Shown here piece by piece: positions 6,363-13,809 of a stretch of DNA of 17,294 nt. The notes under the pieces were generated by a model that saw only the letters and a list, made by a program, of their open reading frames with translations, was not told the DNA's origin and made no database searches. Source of the stretch: an uncultured Eubacteriales bacterium (GTDB lineage Bacteria > Bacillota > Clostridia > Peptostreptococcales > Anaerovoracaceae); assembly GCA_902797405.1 (NCBI GenBank), contig CADBSP010000113.1, positions 1-17,294 of the forward strand. Reading direction: 5' to 3'. Numbering within the stretch: the stretch's first letter is position 1; each line of letters begins with the position of its first letter. Made by a program: the position numbers and the translations under genes.

Positions 6363-9300
6363 TTAATCAAGGTCAAAGTCGTCACCAAGTCTAAGCGAAA
6401 GCATCTTGGAAATACCGTGCTCCGGCATTGTTACACCATAGAGTACGTCCGCATGTTCCATAGTTGCCTTCTGGTGAGTGACCAATGTGAACTGTATGTT
6501 TTCAAAATTCTTTAGGTAGTTTGCAAATCTGTCGATATTATTATCGTCCAGTGCAGCTTCAACCTCGTCCAAGATGCAGAATGGTGTCGGTTTGGTTTTT
6601 AAGACCGCAAACATCAGCGCAATCGCAGTCATTGTCTTTTCTCCACCGCTCATCAAATTGATGTTCTGCAGTTTCTTCCCCGGAGGCTGCGCAACTATTT
6701 CTATTCCGGAATTCAGAGGATCGTCCTCGTTCTCCAATCTTAGTTCTGCCTGACCGCCACCAAAGAGTTCTGTAAAGATATCATGGAAATTGTCGACAAC
6801 CTTATCAAAGTTTTCTTTAAACCTGACCTTTATGGTCTTATCCATGTCATCGATAATAGCTTCCAATTCACCCTTCGCCTTCAGGATATCATCACGCTGC
6901 GTGGTCAGGAATTCATATCGTTCGGAGACCTGCTCGTATTCAGCTATCGCACCAACATTTACATCGCCGAGCTGTCTGATTCTGTTTCTTATTTCTCTGG
7001 TTTCCTTCACCGCTCTGGAATAAACGAAATCTTCCTTTCTCATGTCCGCAGCCTGGGCATATGTGATTTCAAACTCATCCCAAAGTTTTTCCTTCATTGT
7101 CTCCAGCTGCGTTTCACCACGAGTGGATTTAATTTCAATTTGATACTTTTGATCCTTCAGATTGTTGATATTTTCAGCCGAAGCACTCTGACTTTCTTCG
7201 ATTACCTTTAGTTCAGTCAAAAGTGCGGTTCTGTCATCTTCCAGATTCTTTAGGCTTGCCTCTACAGATTCTCTTTCCAGGAGTTTTGCTTCAATTACCT
7301 CATTTCCTGAAGTATTGTTTATGAGTTCTTCTCTCTCTTCTGCCAATGTGTTGAGAGAATCTTCTTTCTCCTTTATCTGGTTTTTATAATCCTCTACCTG
7401 GGTTATGACTCTATTTGTTAGTCTCTTCTGCGAGTCTCCCCTGGTTTCGATTTCATTAAGTGCAATTCTAGCCTTGGTTACAGCCTCGCTGGTTTCCTCT
7501 GTCTTTAATTTATCATCTTCGGATTGTGTTAATGCATCCTCGATTGCCTGATTAACCAGCTTTATTTCCTCGTTTATTTCAAGGATTCGGGAATTGTGCT
7601 TAGCCTTCATTCCCTCTGTTTCCAATAGTTGCTCTTTTATTCTGGACATCTCATTTGAATATCTCTCACTGCTTTGAGACTCCTTATCGAGGCTATCGGT
7701 TATCGCCTTTATATCGCTTACCAAAGCGCTTAGTTCCAAATCCAAGCGATGTTTTTCAGCAGAAGCATGTTGCTCCCTTTCCATGAGACTCTCCTGCTCT
7801 TTTCTGGCAGTCTCCAGGTTCTTCTCGTTCTTGGAGCATGATTCCTCGAGTTTGGAAATGGACTCTGCGAGTTCATTTATTTCCGCTTTTCTTTCCAGAA
7901 TATTGGCTGTCTGGTTCTTAAGGGCGCCGCCTGTTATGGCGCCTTGGGAGTTTACTATTTCGCCTCCCAATGTTACAAACTTTAGTCCGGTTCCTTTTTT
8001 AGCTAGCCTAATTGCGCTATCCAAATCCTTTGTTACAACGGTTAGGCCAAGCAGGTAGGAATATATGGATCTAAGTTCATTATCGAATTCGATTATATTA
8101 TCAGCCAAATCGATAAAGCCTTCTTCATTCTGAATTCCGGCTACATTGGCTTCTTTTCTGGCTCTGATTGATTTAACCGGTAGGAATGTTGCTCTACCCG
8201 CTTTATTCTCTTTTAGATAATTGATAGCAACCTTAGCATCATCATCGGTTTCACAAATAATGTTCTGGAGCTTACCTCCAAGGGCTGTTTCAATTGCGGT
8301 TTCGTATCCTTTAGGCACCTTCATGAGTTCCGCAACTACACCACGATTCCCACTAAATCCAGCCTTCATTGCAGCCCTAACACCGGCAGTATAACCATCG
8401 TAATTGGATTCCATTTCCTCCATGGTTCTCCTGCGAGCACCTAGTTTACTTAATTCGATTCTGTCTCTCTCCAGAGTTTCAGTGATGGACCTAATCAGCG
8501 CTGTCTTTTCTTCTCTCTCCTTAGTCAAGACTTCCAGGGAAGCATCGTTCTTCTTATACTCCTCTTCCTTAAGGGTCTTCTCTTCCTGTCTTTTTTCAAC
8601 AGTGCTTCTGAGTTCATCGGATATCTTACCTGTTTCTTCCGAGAGTTCATCGAGCTCGCTTCTACGCTTAATCAGATTCTCCGCAATATTATCGATACCT
8701 TTGATTTCACTGTCGCATGTTGCGAGTTCACTGTTTAAATCAAAAAGTTTTCTTCTCCCCTGATCTGCCTCGGAGGCACTCTTCGCCTGGGTTGCCGCAG
8801 CTTCATTATATTGAATGATCTTTTCTTCCAGTTCCGACTTTGCCTTGGCTATTTCCTGGTCAAGCGCATCTTCCTCTGCTTTTAGCTTGGCCATATTCTC
8901 TTCTTCCAGAGTAAGCCTTTCCTGGAGCAAAGAAATATCAGCGGCAATTATACCTCTTTCATTTTCGATACCGGAAAGCCTCTCGGCAGAAAGCTTATTG
9001 GCGCTATCCATTTCATTGATTTCTTCGACAAGCTTCAATATGCTGTCGCGTGTTTCGCCGGTTAGCCTTTCCAAAAGAGATCTTCTCTCACTCATTTCGG
9101 AATATCTACTTACGAGGCCCTCATGGTTCTTTGTTGCCTGTTCGATTTCTCCGGTGAGTCTCTCTATATCGTCTCTGTAAACCTTGCTGTTTTGTTCGAT
9201 ATTTTCAATATTTCTAAGGATTACATTTATCTCTAATTCTTCGTAGGTTTTCTTAAGTTCCAGGTATTCCTTCGCCTTAATGCTCTCTTCCTTTAAGGAA

Positions 9301-9908
9301 TCGATTCTACCCTCGATTTCAGAAATGATGTCTTTTACACGCTCCAAATTGGCTGAAGTGGATTCCAGTTTTCTTTCCGCTTCTGTTCTCTTGGCTTTAT
9401 ACATCACGATGCCGGCAGCTTCTTCAAAAATCTCTCTACGCGCTTCCGGCTTGGTGCTTACGATATCAGCTATCTTTCCCTGCCCGATTATGGAATAACC
9501 ATCAACACCTATTCCTGTATCCATAATCAGTTCTCTGATATCGCGCAGTCTGCAGGTATTATTGTTTATAAGGTATTCGCTTTCACCCGATCTATACATT
9601 CTTCTGGTGATGGCAACCTCACTGTAGTCGATGTCCAGGATTCTTTCGGAATTATCAATGACTAAAACAACCTCAGCCATACCTCTGGATTTACGGCTAG
9701 CGGTTCCTGCGAAGATTACTTCCTCCATCTTTCCACCACGAAGAGCCTTAGGACTTTGTTCGCCTAATACCCAACGAATGGCATCGCTGATATTACTCTT
9801 TCCGCTTCCATTCGGGCCAACAACGCATGTGATACCCTCATGGAAATCTATTGTTACGGGATCAGCAAAAGACTTGAATCCCTGCATTTCCAATCTTTTA
9901 AAATACAT
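6363..9908 (-). CDS. smc: Chromosome segregation protein SMC
   Basis: Core ATPase of the SMC-ScpAB complex, which loads at parS sites and extrudes DNA loops to separate sister chromosomes. The 1181 residues are the normal length. The N-terminal head has Walker A GPNGSGKS (31-38). Two long Glu/Lys-rich coiled-coil arms (about 170-505 and 665-1010) flank a hinge at about 515-660 that contains GAITGGALKN at its end. The C-terminal head has the signature LMSGGEK (1085-1091) and Walker B FCILDE (1110-1115). scpA and scpB are not in the window. It starts 13 nt after the rnc stop with an AAAGG ribosome site, and lies in the conserved plsX-rnc-smc-ftsY order. Confidence 0.99.
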   Translation of the reverse strand: MYFKRLEMQGFKSFADPVTIDFHEGITCVVGPNGSGKSNISDAIRWVLGEQSPKALRGGKMEEVIFAGTASRKSRGMAEVVLVIDNSERILDIDYSEVAITRRMYRSGESEYLINNNTCRLRDIRELIMDTGIGVDGYSIIGQGKIADIVSTKPEARREIFEEAAGIVMYKAKRTEAERKLESTSANLERVKDIISEIEGRIDSLKEESIKAKEYLELKKTYEELEINVILRNIENIEQNSKVYRDDIERLTGEIEQATKNHEGLVSRYSEMSERRSLLERLTGETRDSILKLVEEINEMDSANKLSAERLSGIENERGIIAADISLLQERLTLEEENMAKLKAEEDALDQEIAKAKSELEEKIIQYNEAAATQAKSASEADQGRRKLFDLNSELATCDSEIKGIDNIAENLIKRRSELDELSEETGKISDELRSTVEKRQEEKTLKEEEYKKNDASLEVLTKEREEKTALIRSITETLERDRIELSKLGARRRTMEEMESNYDGYTAGVRAAMKAGFSGNRGVVAELMKVPKGYETAIETALGGKLQNIICETDDDAKVAINYLKENKAGRATFLPVKSIRARKEANVAGIQNEEGFIDLADNIIEFDNELRSIYSYLLGLTVVTKDLDSAIRLAKKGTGLKFVTLGGEIVNSQGAITGGALKNQTANILERKAEINELAESISKLEESCSKNEKNLETARKEQESLMEREQHASAEKHRLDLELSALVSDIKAITDSLDKESQSSERYSNEMSRIKEQLLETEGMKAKHNSRILEINEEIKLVNQAIEDALTQSEDDKLKTEETSEAVTKARIALNEIETRGDSQKRLTNRVITQVEDYKNQIKEKEDSLNTLAEEREELINNTSGNEVIEAKLLERESVEASLKNLEDDRTALLTELKVIEESQSASAENINNLKDQKYQIEIKSTRGETQLETMKEKLWDEFEITYAQAADMRKEDFVYSRAVKETREIRNRIRQLGDVNVGAIAEYEQVSERYEFLTTQRDDILKAKGELEAIIDDMDKTIKVRFKENFDKVVDNFHDIFTELFGGGQAELRLENEDDPLNSGIEIVAQPPGKKLQNINLMSGGEKTMTAIALMFAVLKTKPTPFCILDEVEAALDDNNIDRFANYLKNFENIQFTLVTHQKATMEHADVLYGVTMPEHGISKMLSLRLGDDFDLD

Positions 9909-9921
9909 TAATTTGCCTTTC

Positions 9922-10596
9922 TTATATGATATGACCCTCTTCTACAAATCTCTGTGCTGCATGTTGCTGAGCTTCTTTTTTGCTCTTTCCAACTCCTTCT
10001 GTGTATCTCTTTCCGTCTATTTCAATGTGGATGTAGAAGGTCTTATCGTGGTCCGGTCCCTCGGACCTATCCATAATATATTTAAGAGTCTTTCCCTCTC
10101 TCTGTACTCTCTCCTGTAATTCGGTTTTATAATCCAGAATCAGTTTTCCTTCCAAGGAGGCTTTGATGGTTTCCGCGAATTTTTCGTTTACAAATTTGTA
10201 AGCCGCATCATATCCGCCATCAATATATATCGCTCCAATCACAGCCTCCATGGCATCGGCCAACAAAGATTCCTTCTCCCGTCCACCGGTTTTTTCCTCG
10301 CCTGAACCCATATTGAGATAGGAACCTATATTTAATTCCTTTCCAACCAAGGCCAGCGACCTTTCGCAGACGACCTGGGCGCGCATTTTAGTCAGATCAC
10401 CTTCTTTAGCATCCTTTGGCATCAAATTGTAGATACTCAAGCCTATGATGGCGTCCAAAATTGCATCTCCGATAAACTCCAGCTTTTCATTGTCAATCCT
10501 GACACCATCCTCATCTACCCAACCGAATGAGCTGTGAGTCAAGGCTTCCTTTAGGAACTCGGTATTCTTAAATTTATAGCCTAATATATCTTCCAT
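9922..10596 (-). CDS. rnc: Ribonuclease III
   Basis: Mg2+-dependent double-strand-specific endonuclease that processes the rRNA precursor and structured mRNAs. The catalytic domain carries the signature KLEFIGDAILD (38-48) with Glu40 and Asp44, and the second acidic site DAMEAVIGAIYIDGG (114-128) with Asp114 and Glu117. A double-stranded RNA-binding domain follows at about 154-222 (DYKTELQE at 155-162, KSKKEAQQHAA at 204-214). The length of 224 residues is typical. It starts 9 nt after the plsX stop with only a weak AAGAAAG ribosome site, suggesting coupling to plsX. The acyl carrier protein gene often found between plsX and rnc is missing here. Confidence 0.98.
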   Translation of the reverse strand: MEDILGYKFKNTEFLKEALTHSSFGWVDEDGVRIDNEKLEFIGDAILDAIIGLSIYNLMPKDAKEGDLTKMRAQVVCERSLALVGKELNIGSYLNMGSGEEKTGGREKESLLADAMEAVIGAIYIDGGYDAAYKFVNEKFAETIKASLEGKLILDYKTELQERVQREGKTLKYIMDRSEGPDHDKTFYIHIEIDGKRYTEGVGKSKKEAQQHAAQRFVEEGHII

Positions 10597-10605
10597 TTTA
10601 CTTTC

Positions 10606-11610
10606 TTAGCTCTGAAGTATCTCTTCCAATTCAATTGTGGAATTCTGTATAGTTTCGACAACTGAATTCTCCACATAAGGAATGGCCTTCAGAATCGTCT
10701 TTTCCACCGCAACCTCGTCTGCGGAACCGTGCATTTTTAGCAGTGCACCTTTTACTCCCAAAATTGGGGCTCCACCATATTCGGTATAATCCAGTTCTAC
10801 CTTTATGTTTTTCAATTCCTTGCTTAGAAACAGTGCTCCCATTTTGGTCATTCCGTTTTTAGTGAAGCGTCGCTTAAGTTCTCTAAGGATCATGAGGCCC
10901 ATTCCCTCTGTGACCTTTAGAACCGCGTTTCCGGTAAAACCATCGGATACTATAACATCGCAAACACCATCCTGAAGGTATCTGGCTTCCACGTTTCCAA
11001 CAAAGTTTAATGAACTCTTTGCCAGAAGCTCGTGAGCTGCCTTTGTTAATGTAGTACCTTTGTTTTCTTCTGCTCCGTTATTAAGCAGCCCTACTCTGGG
11101 ATTCTCCAGTCCCATAACCTTTTCCATATATATGGAACCCATTGTTGCAAACTCCAGGAGGTTGTTGGGCTTACATTCCGTATTAGCACCAGCATCAATA
11201 AGCAGCGATGGACTGCTTCCTATAACGGGATAGATGGCAGCGAGGCTTGGTCTATCGATTCCCTGAACTCTCCCCAGAATAAAGAGACCGCCGGCCAATA
11301 GCGCACCTGTGCTACCAGCTGAGAGGAACACATCTGCCTCTCCATTTTTAAGCATGTTAAGACCTTTTACGATTGATGAATCCTTCTTGGAACGAACTGC
11401 TTTTACAGGCGCCTCATCGTTTGTGATAACTTCTGTGGCGTCAACAAATTCTATGTCCTTGGCCTTATGCTTTTTCATGGCAGGGAGAACAACGTCCTCC
11501 CTACCAATCAAAATTATCTCATGTTCAATTTGTTTCCGGGCGGCAATGGCACCTTCTACAATCGCAAATGGCGCATTGTCGCCTCCCATAGCATCAACTA
11601 ATATTCGCAT
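10606..11610 (-). CDS. plsX: Phosphate acyltransferase PlsX
   Basis: Peripheral membrane enzyme that converts acyl-ACP and phosphate to acyl-phosphate, the donor used by PlsY (also in this window). Its 334 residues show family blocks: MRILVDAMGGDNAP (1-14), VKAVRSKKDSSI (69-80), FLSAGSTGALLAGG (95-108), LIDAGANTECKP (137-148), LLNNGAEENKG (175-185) and a later VVSDGFTGNAVLK segment. A GGAG ribosome site lies about 7 nt before the ATG. The 144-bp region upstream carries three boxes at 21-bp spacing that might be an operator; I do not recognise a FapR site there. There is no obvious terminator after glyA, so read-through from glyA is possible. Confidence 0.98.
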   Translation of the reverse strand: MRILVDAMGGDNAPFAIVEGAIAARKQIEHEIILIGREDVVLPAMKKHKAKDIEFVDATEVITNDEAPVKAVRSKKDSSIVKGLNMLKNGEADVFLSAGSTGALLAGGLFILGRVQGIDRPSLAAIYPVIGSSPSLLIDAGANTECKPNNLLEFATMGSIYMEKVMGLENPRVGLLNNGAEENKGTTLTKAAHELLAKSSLNFVGNVEARYLQDGVCDVIVSDGFTGNAVLKVTEGMGLMILRELKRRFTKNGMTKMGALFLSKELKNIKVELDYTEYGGAPILGVKGALLKMHGSADEVAVEKTILKAIPYVENSVVETIQNSTIELEEILQS

Positions 11611-11636
11611 TTCTTCTCCGCTTTTAACTCGAATTA

Positions 11637-11692
11637 TTGATTAATCCGGAGTTTGCATCGACCAATTTGGAGTTTTTATCGATTAATTCGGA
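11637..11692. repeat. Three 14-bp boxes at exact 21-bp spacing upstream of plsX
   Basis: On the plus strand: TTGATTAATCCGGA (11637-11650), TCGACCAATTTGGA (11658-11671) and TCGATTAATTCGGA (11679-11692). Start-to-start distance is 21 bp both times, which is two turns of B-DNA, so the boxes face the same side of the helix. Similarity continues into the 7-bp spacers between the first two copies on the minus strand. They end 27 bp before the plsX ATG. This could be an operator array or a degenerate tandem duplication. Confidence 0.65.
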
Positions 11693-11754
11693 CCAATCAT
11701 TTTAATCTTATTGTTTTTATTATTTTGTTATTTTATTATTCTTGTTTATCTGAT

Positions 11755-12990
11755 TTATCTCATTGTCTTGATAACTTCGTCTATCTTTCTGGCTACTTCT
11801 CTAAAATCTTCCTCGTTATATCCTCTGGTTGTCATTGGAGCAGTACCGATTCTTACACCACTTGTCTCCTTTGGTGAACGCTGATCTCCCGGAACCATGT
11901 TCTTATTGAGTGTAATATTATACTCTTCCAGTTTTTCCTGAAGATCTTTACCGCTGAAAGGTTCACCGGATAAATCCAGGAGGAATAGGTGGTTTTCGGT
12001 TCCACCTGTTACAACCTTATATCCAAGATTAATGAATTCATCGGCAAATGCAGCGCAGTTCTTTACAACCTGCTCGATATATGTCTTAAATTCTGGCTTT
12101 AATGCTTCTTCTGCGCATACTGCCTTTGCTGCAATTACATGTACCAATGGACCGCCCTGGGCATATGGGAATACAGCGCTGTCTACTTTCTTTGCCAGAT
12201 CCGGGCGAGCGAAGATTAGTCCGCCTCTGGGTCCTCTAAGAGTCTTATGAGTTGTGGTTGTAATTAGGTCGGCATGTCCGAATGGTGTTGGATGAGCACC
12301 GGCTGCAACCAGGCCACCGATATGTGCCATGTCTACCATGAAGTATGCGCCAACTTCCTTAGCTATTTCACCAAAGGTTTTAAAGTCGATTATTCTGGCG
12401 TATGCGGATGCTCCTGCCAGGATGAGCTGCGGTTTTAATTCATGAGCTTTCTTTCTGACGTCTTCCATGTCGATATGACCCTTTTCATCAACATCATAGA
12501 AGTGAATGTCATAGAGCTTACCGCTGAAGTTAACGCTGGATCCATGAGTAAGGTGACCGCCATTATCCAAAGACATGGAAAGGATGGTGTCGCCAGGGTT
12601 AAGAACGGACTTAAATGCCGCGAAATTAGCCTGAGATCCACTGTGAGGCTGTACATTTACGTGGTAGTCAGTACCAAAGACTTCTCTCCACTTATCGCAG
12701 CAGTATTCTTCCAGCTTATCAACGTGAGCGGTTCCACCATAGTATCTTCCGGTGTTTCCGGAAGTTCTTTCGTACGGATAACCCTCTGCGTATTTCCAGC
12801 AGAAGCAACTTCCGTTTGCCGCGAGCACTGCTTCAGAGCAATAGTTTTCAGAGGCGATGAGTTCTATATTTTCCTGCTGTCTCTTATACTCTGCTTCAAT
12901 AAATGCTCCAACTGTTGGCGAGAATTCTTTTACAAATTCATAGTTGTTTACATTATACGCGCTTCCATCGTTTCCTTTTCTGTCGAACAT
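11755..12990 (-). CDS. glyA: Serine hydroxymethyltransferase
   Basis: PLP enzyme that interconverts serine plus tetrahydrofolate with glycine plus 5,10-methylene-tetrahydrofolate, the main one-carbon source for purine, thymidylate and formyl-methionine synthesis. Visible sites: ELIASENY (43-50), YAEGYP (67-72), RYYGG (82-86), VQPHSGSQAN (113-122), the PLP-contacting VDMAHIGGLVAAG (219-231) with Asp220 and His223, and TTTTHKTLRGPRGG (244-257) with Schiff-base Lys249. Compared with E. coli GlyA there is a short extra segment (about 73-81, containing ERTSGNT) before RYYGG, and a Cys-rich stretch SCFCW (61-65). I recall similar forms in other clostridia. AGGAG lies 7 nt before the ATG, and it has its own promoter. 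Confidence 0.98.
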   Translation of the reverse strand: MFDRKGNDGSAYNVNNYEFVKEFSPTVGAFIEAEYKRQQENIELIASENYCSEAVLAANGSCFCWKYAEGYPYERTSGNTGRYYGGTAHVDKLEEYCCDKWREVFGTDYHVNVQPHSGSQANFAAFKSVLNPGDTILSMSLDNGGHLTHGSSVNFSGKLYDIHFYDVDEKGHIDMEDVRKKAHELKPQLILAGASAYARIIDFKTFGEIAKEVGAYFMVDMAHIGGLVAAGAHPTPFGHADLITTTTHKTLRGPRGGLIFARPDLAKKVDSAVFPYAQGGPLVHVIAAKAVCAEEALKPEFKTYIEQVVKNCAAFADEFINLGYKVVTGGTENHLFLLDLSGEPFSGKDLQEKLEEYNITLNKNMVPGDQRSPKETSGVRIGTAPMTTRGYNEEDFREVARKIDEVIKTMR

Positions 12991-13026
12991 TTTTTTCTCC
13001 TTTGTTACAACTCACATTATTTTTTT

Positions 13027-13085
13027 ATTGAAAGTGCATTCCGTTGAAGGTTGATTATATCGTGCTACCGGGCTACACTTTCAAT
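13027..13085. repeat. 10-bp inverted repeat spanning the glyA promoter
   Basis: ATTGAAAGTG (13027-13036) and CACTTTCAAT (13076-13085) form perfect 10-bp arms, 39 bp apart. One arm covers the predicted -35 box and the other lies in the early leader. It could be a paired operator. As an RNA hairpin it would need the upstream arm to be transcribed from further upstream. Confidence 0.55.
13054..13084 (-). promoter_or_regulatory. Probable glyA promoter
   Basis: On the minus strand TTGAAA (13079-13084) is followed by a perfect TATAAT (13054-13059). The 19-bp spacer is longer than ideal. Transcription would start near 13047, giving a leader of about 55 nt. The -35 box lies inside the left arm, in transcription order, of a long inverted repeat. 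Confidence 0.55.
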
Positions 13086-13123
13086 TCATAAAACTAATTA
13101 TTTCATTCCATAATTTTAGTTAA

Positions 13124-13194
13124 GCATGCCATCATTTCGGGTTTTCATAATCTCAGCCGGCATGTCATCATAACGAGTATTTCATTATTTCCGG
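13124..13194. repeat. Degenerate tandem duplication of the GNAT gene's 3' end
   Basis: On the minus strand the last codons of the GNAT gene plus its stop (13161-13194, starting CCGG and running to CATGC) are followed directly by a second version (13124-13160, also starting CCGG and ending GGCATGC). Over the last 28 aligned positions 23 are identical, with one gap. The second copy would encode AEIMK where the gene encodes PEIMK, but it lies after the stop. Confidence 0.7.
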
Positions 13195-13788
13195 CCAGCA
13201 TGTCTTTTGGTACTGAGGACAGTATTTGCATTCGAAAAAGTTTGGAGCGTCTTCCGGGTCAATGGTTTGGAATCCTTGTGTCCGGAAAAATCCAGGCGCA
13301 CGAGCCACCAGGTAGAGGCCATCGCCGCCCAACTCCTTTACATCGCCCAACAGTCGCCGAATGAGCAATTCTCCGATTCCTTCTCCTCTGTAATCAGGGT
13401 TTACCGCAATACCATCGCAGATGTATCTTCCCTCTCTCTTCGCCAGAACTGCGGCACCTATTAGACCTTGCTGTCCATCATCACTTGAACCGGCATTAGC
13501 ATTTGATTTTGCATCAGCATTTGCATTTGATTTTGCATCAGCATTTGCATTTGATTTTGCATTTGCATCGGCATCACTCTCTGATTCCTGCTCTATCTTA
13601 TAGCAACGGACTATATCAGTATCAACTTCCTCATCCCCGTCAAACTCCAATTCATTGGTGACGAAGAATTTTACAAGCCTGTCATATTCATCTGTTTCAA
13701 CTAGATGGTATCTTTCCGATGCCTCGTCTTTTGGTTCGGTATTACTATGGATTTTACTCTCAATTTTTTCTTCGATACTCTTGTTCAT
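13168..13788 (-). CDS. GNAT-family N-acetyltransferase with low-complexity insertion
   Basis: Acetyl-CoA-dependent acetyltransferase of unknown substrate, 206 residues. Motif A is clear: CDGIAVNPDYRGEGIGELLIRRLL (124-147), with RGEGIGE as the acetyl-CoA pyrophosphate loop. ARAPGFFRTQGF (162-173) is the following helix and strand. The C-terminal C-x2-C-x6-C (Cys187, 190, 197; ECKYCPQYQKTCWPEIM) recalls small N-acetylglutamate-synthase-like GNAT proteins of clostridia, so arginine synthesis is one possibility, but that comparison is from memory. An insertion at 72-99 of repeated Ala-Lys-Ser-Asn-Ala-Asn-Ala-Asp falls in the loop between core strands. It follows valS by 21 nt with only a weak ribosome site, and glyA follows after 177 bp. 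Confidence 0.85.
   Translation of the reverse strand: MNKSIEEKIESKIHSNTEPKDEASERYHLVETDEYDRLVKFFVTNELEFDGDEEVDTDIVRCYKIEQESESDADANAKSNANADAKSNANADAKSNANAGSSDDGQQGLIGAAVLAKREGRYICDGIAVNPDYRGEGIGELLIRRLLGDVKELGGDGLYLVARAPGFFRTQGFQTIDPEDAPNFFECKYCPQYQKTCWPEIMKYSL
13499..13570. repeat. 24-bp tandem repeat inside the GNAT gene
   Basis: Two perfect 24-bp copies (13499-13522 and 13523-13546) and a third (13547-13570) that diverges after its first 16 bases. Each is built from six-base blocks (GCATTT, GATTTT, GCATCA, GCATTT). The coding strand reads eight residues per unit, rich in Ala, Asn, Asp, Ser and Lys. The reading frame is preserved whatever the copy number. Confidence 0.92.
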
Positions 13789-13809
13789 ATAGAATTAGGT
13801 CCGCACTAA

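Noticed and set aside
8404..9180. Serine-rich plus-strand frames opposite smc
   Set aside because: They are antisense shadows of the Glu/Lys-rich coiled-coil codons of smc.
11611..11716. Small protein encoded by the 21-bp repeats upstream of plsX
   Set aside because: One minus-strand frame is open for about 25 codons with a heptad-like pattern, but it has no start codon and is bounded by stops. Kept only as an alternative reading of the repeat.
13124..13160. TPP riboswitch upstream of glyA, because the minus strand reads GGCTGAGATTATG then ACCC, like the thi box
   Set aside because: The match is better explained as a duplicate of the GNAT gene end. The second conserved half of the TPP aptamer is missing and glyA is not a thiamine gene.
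13124..13164. Terminator after the GNAT gene from CATGCC and GGCATG
   Set aside because: The stem is only 6 bp, the loop is nearly 30 nt and no T tract follows. The pairing arises from the duplicated sequence.
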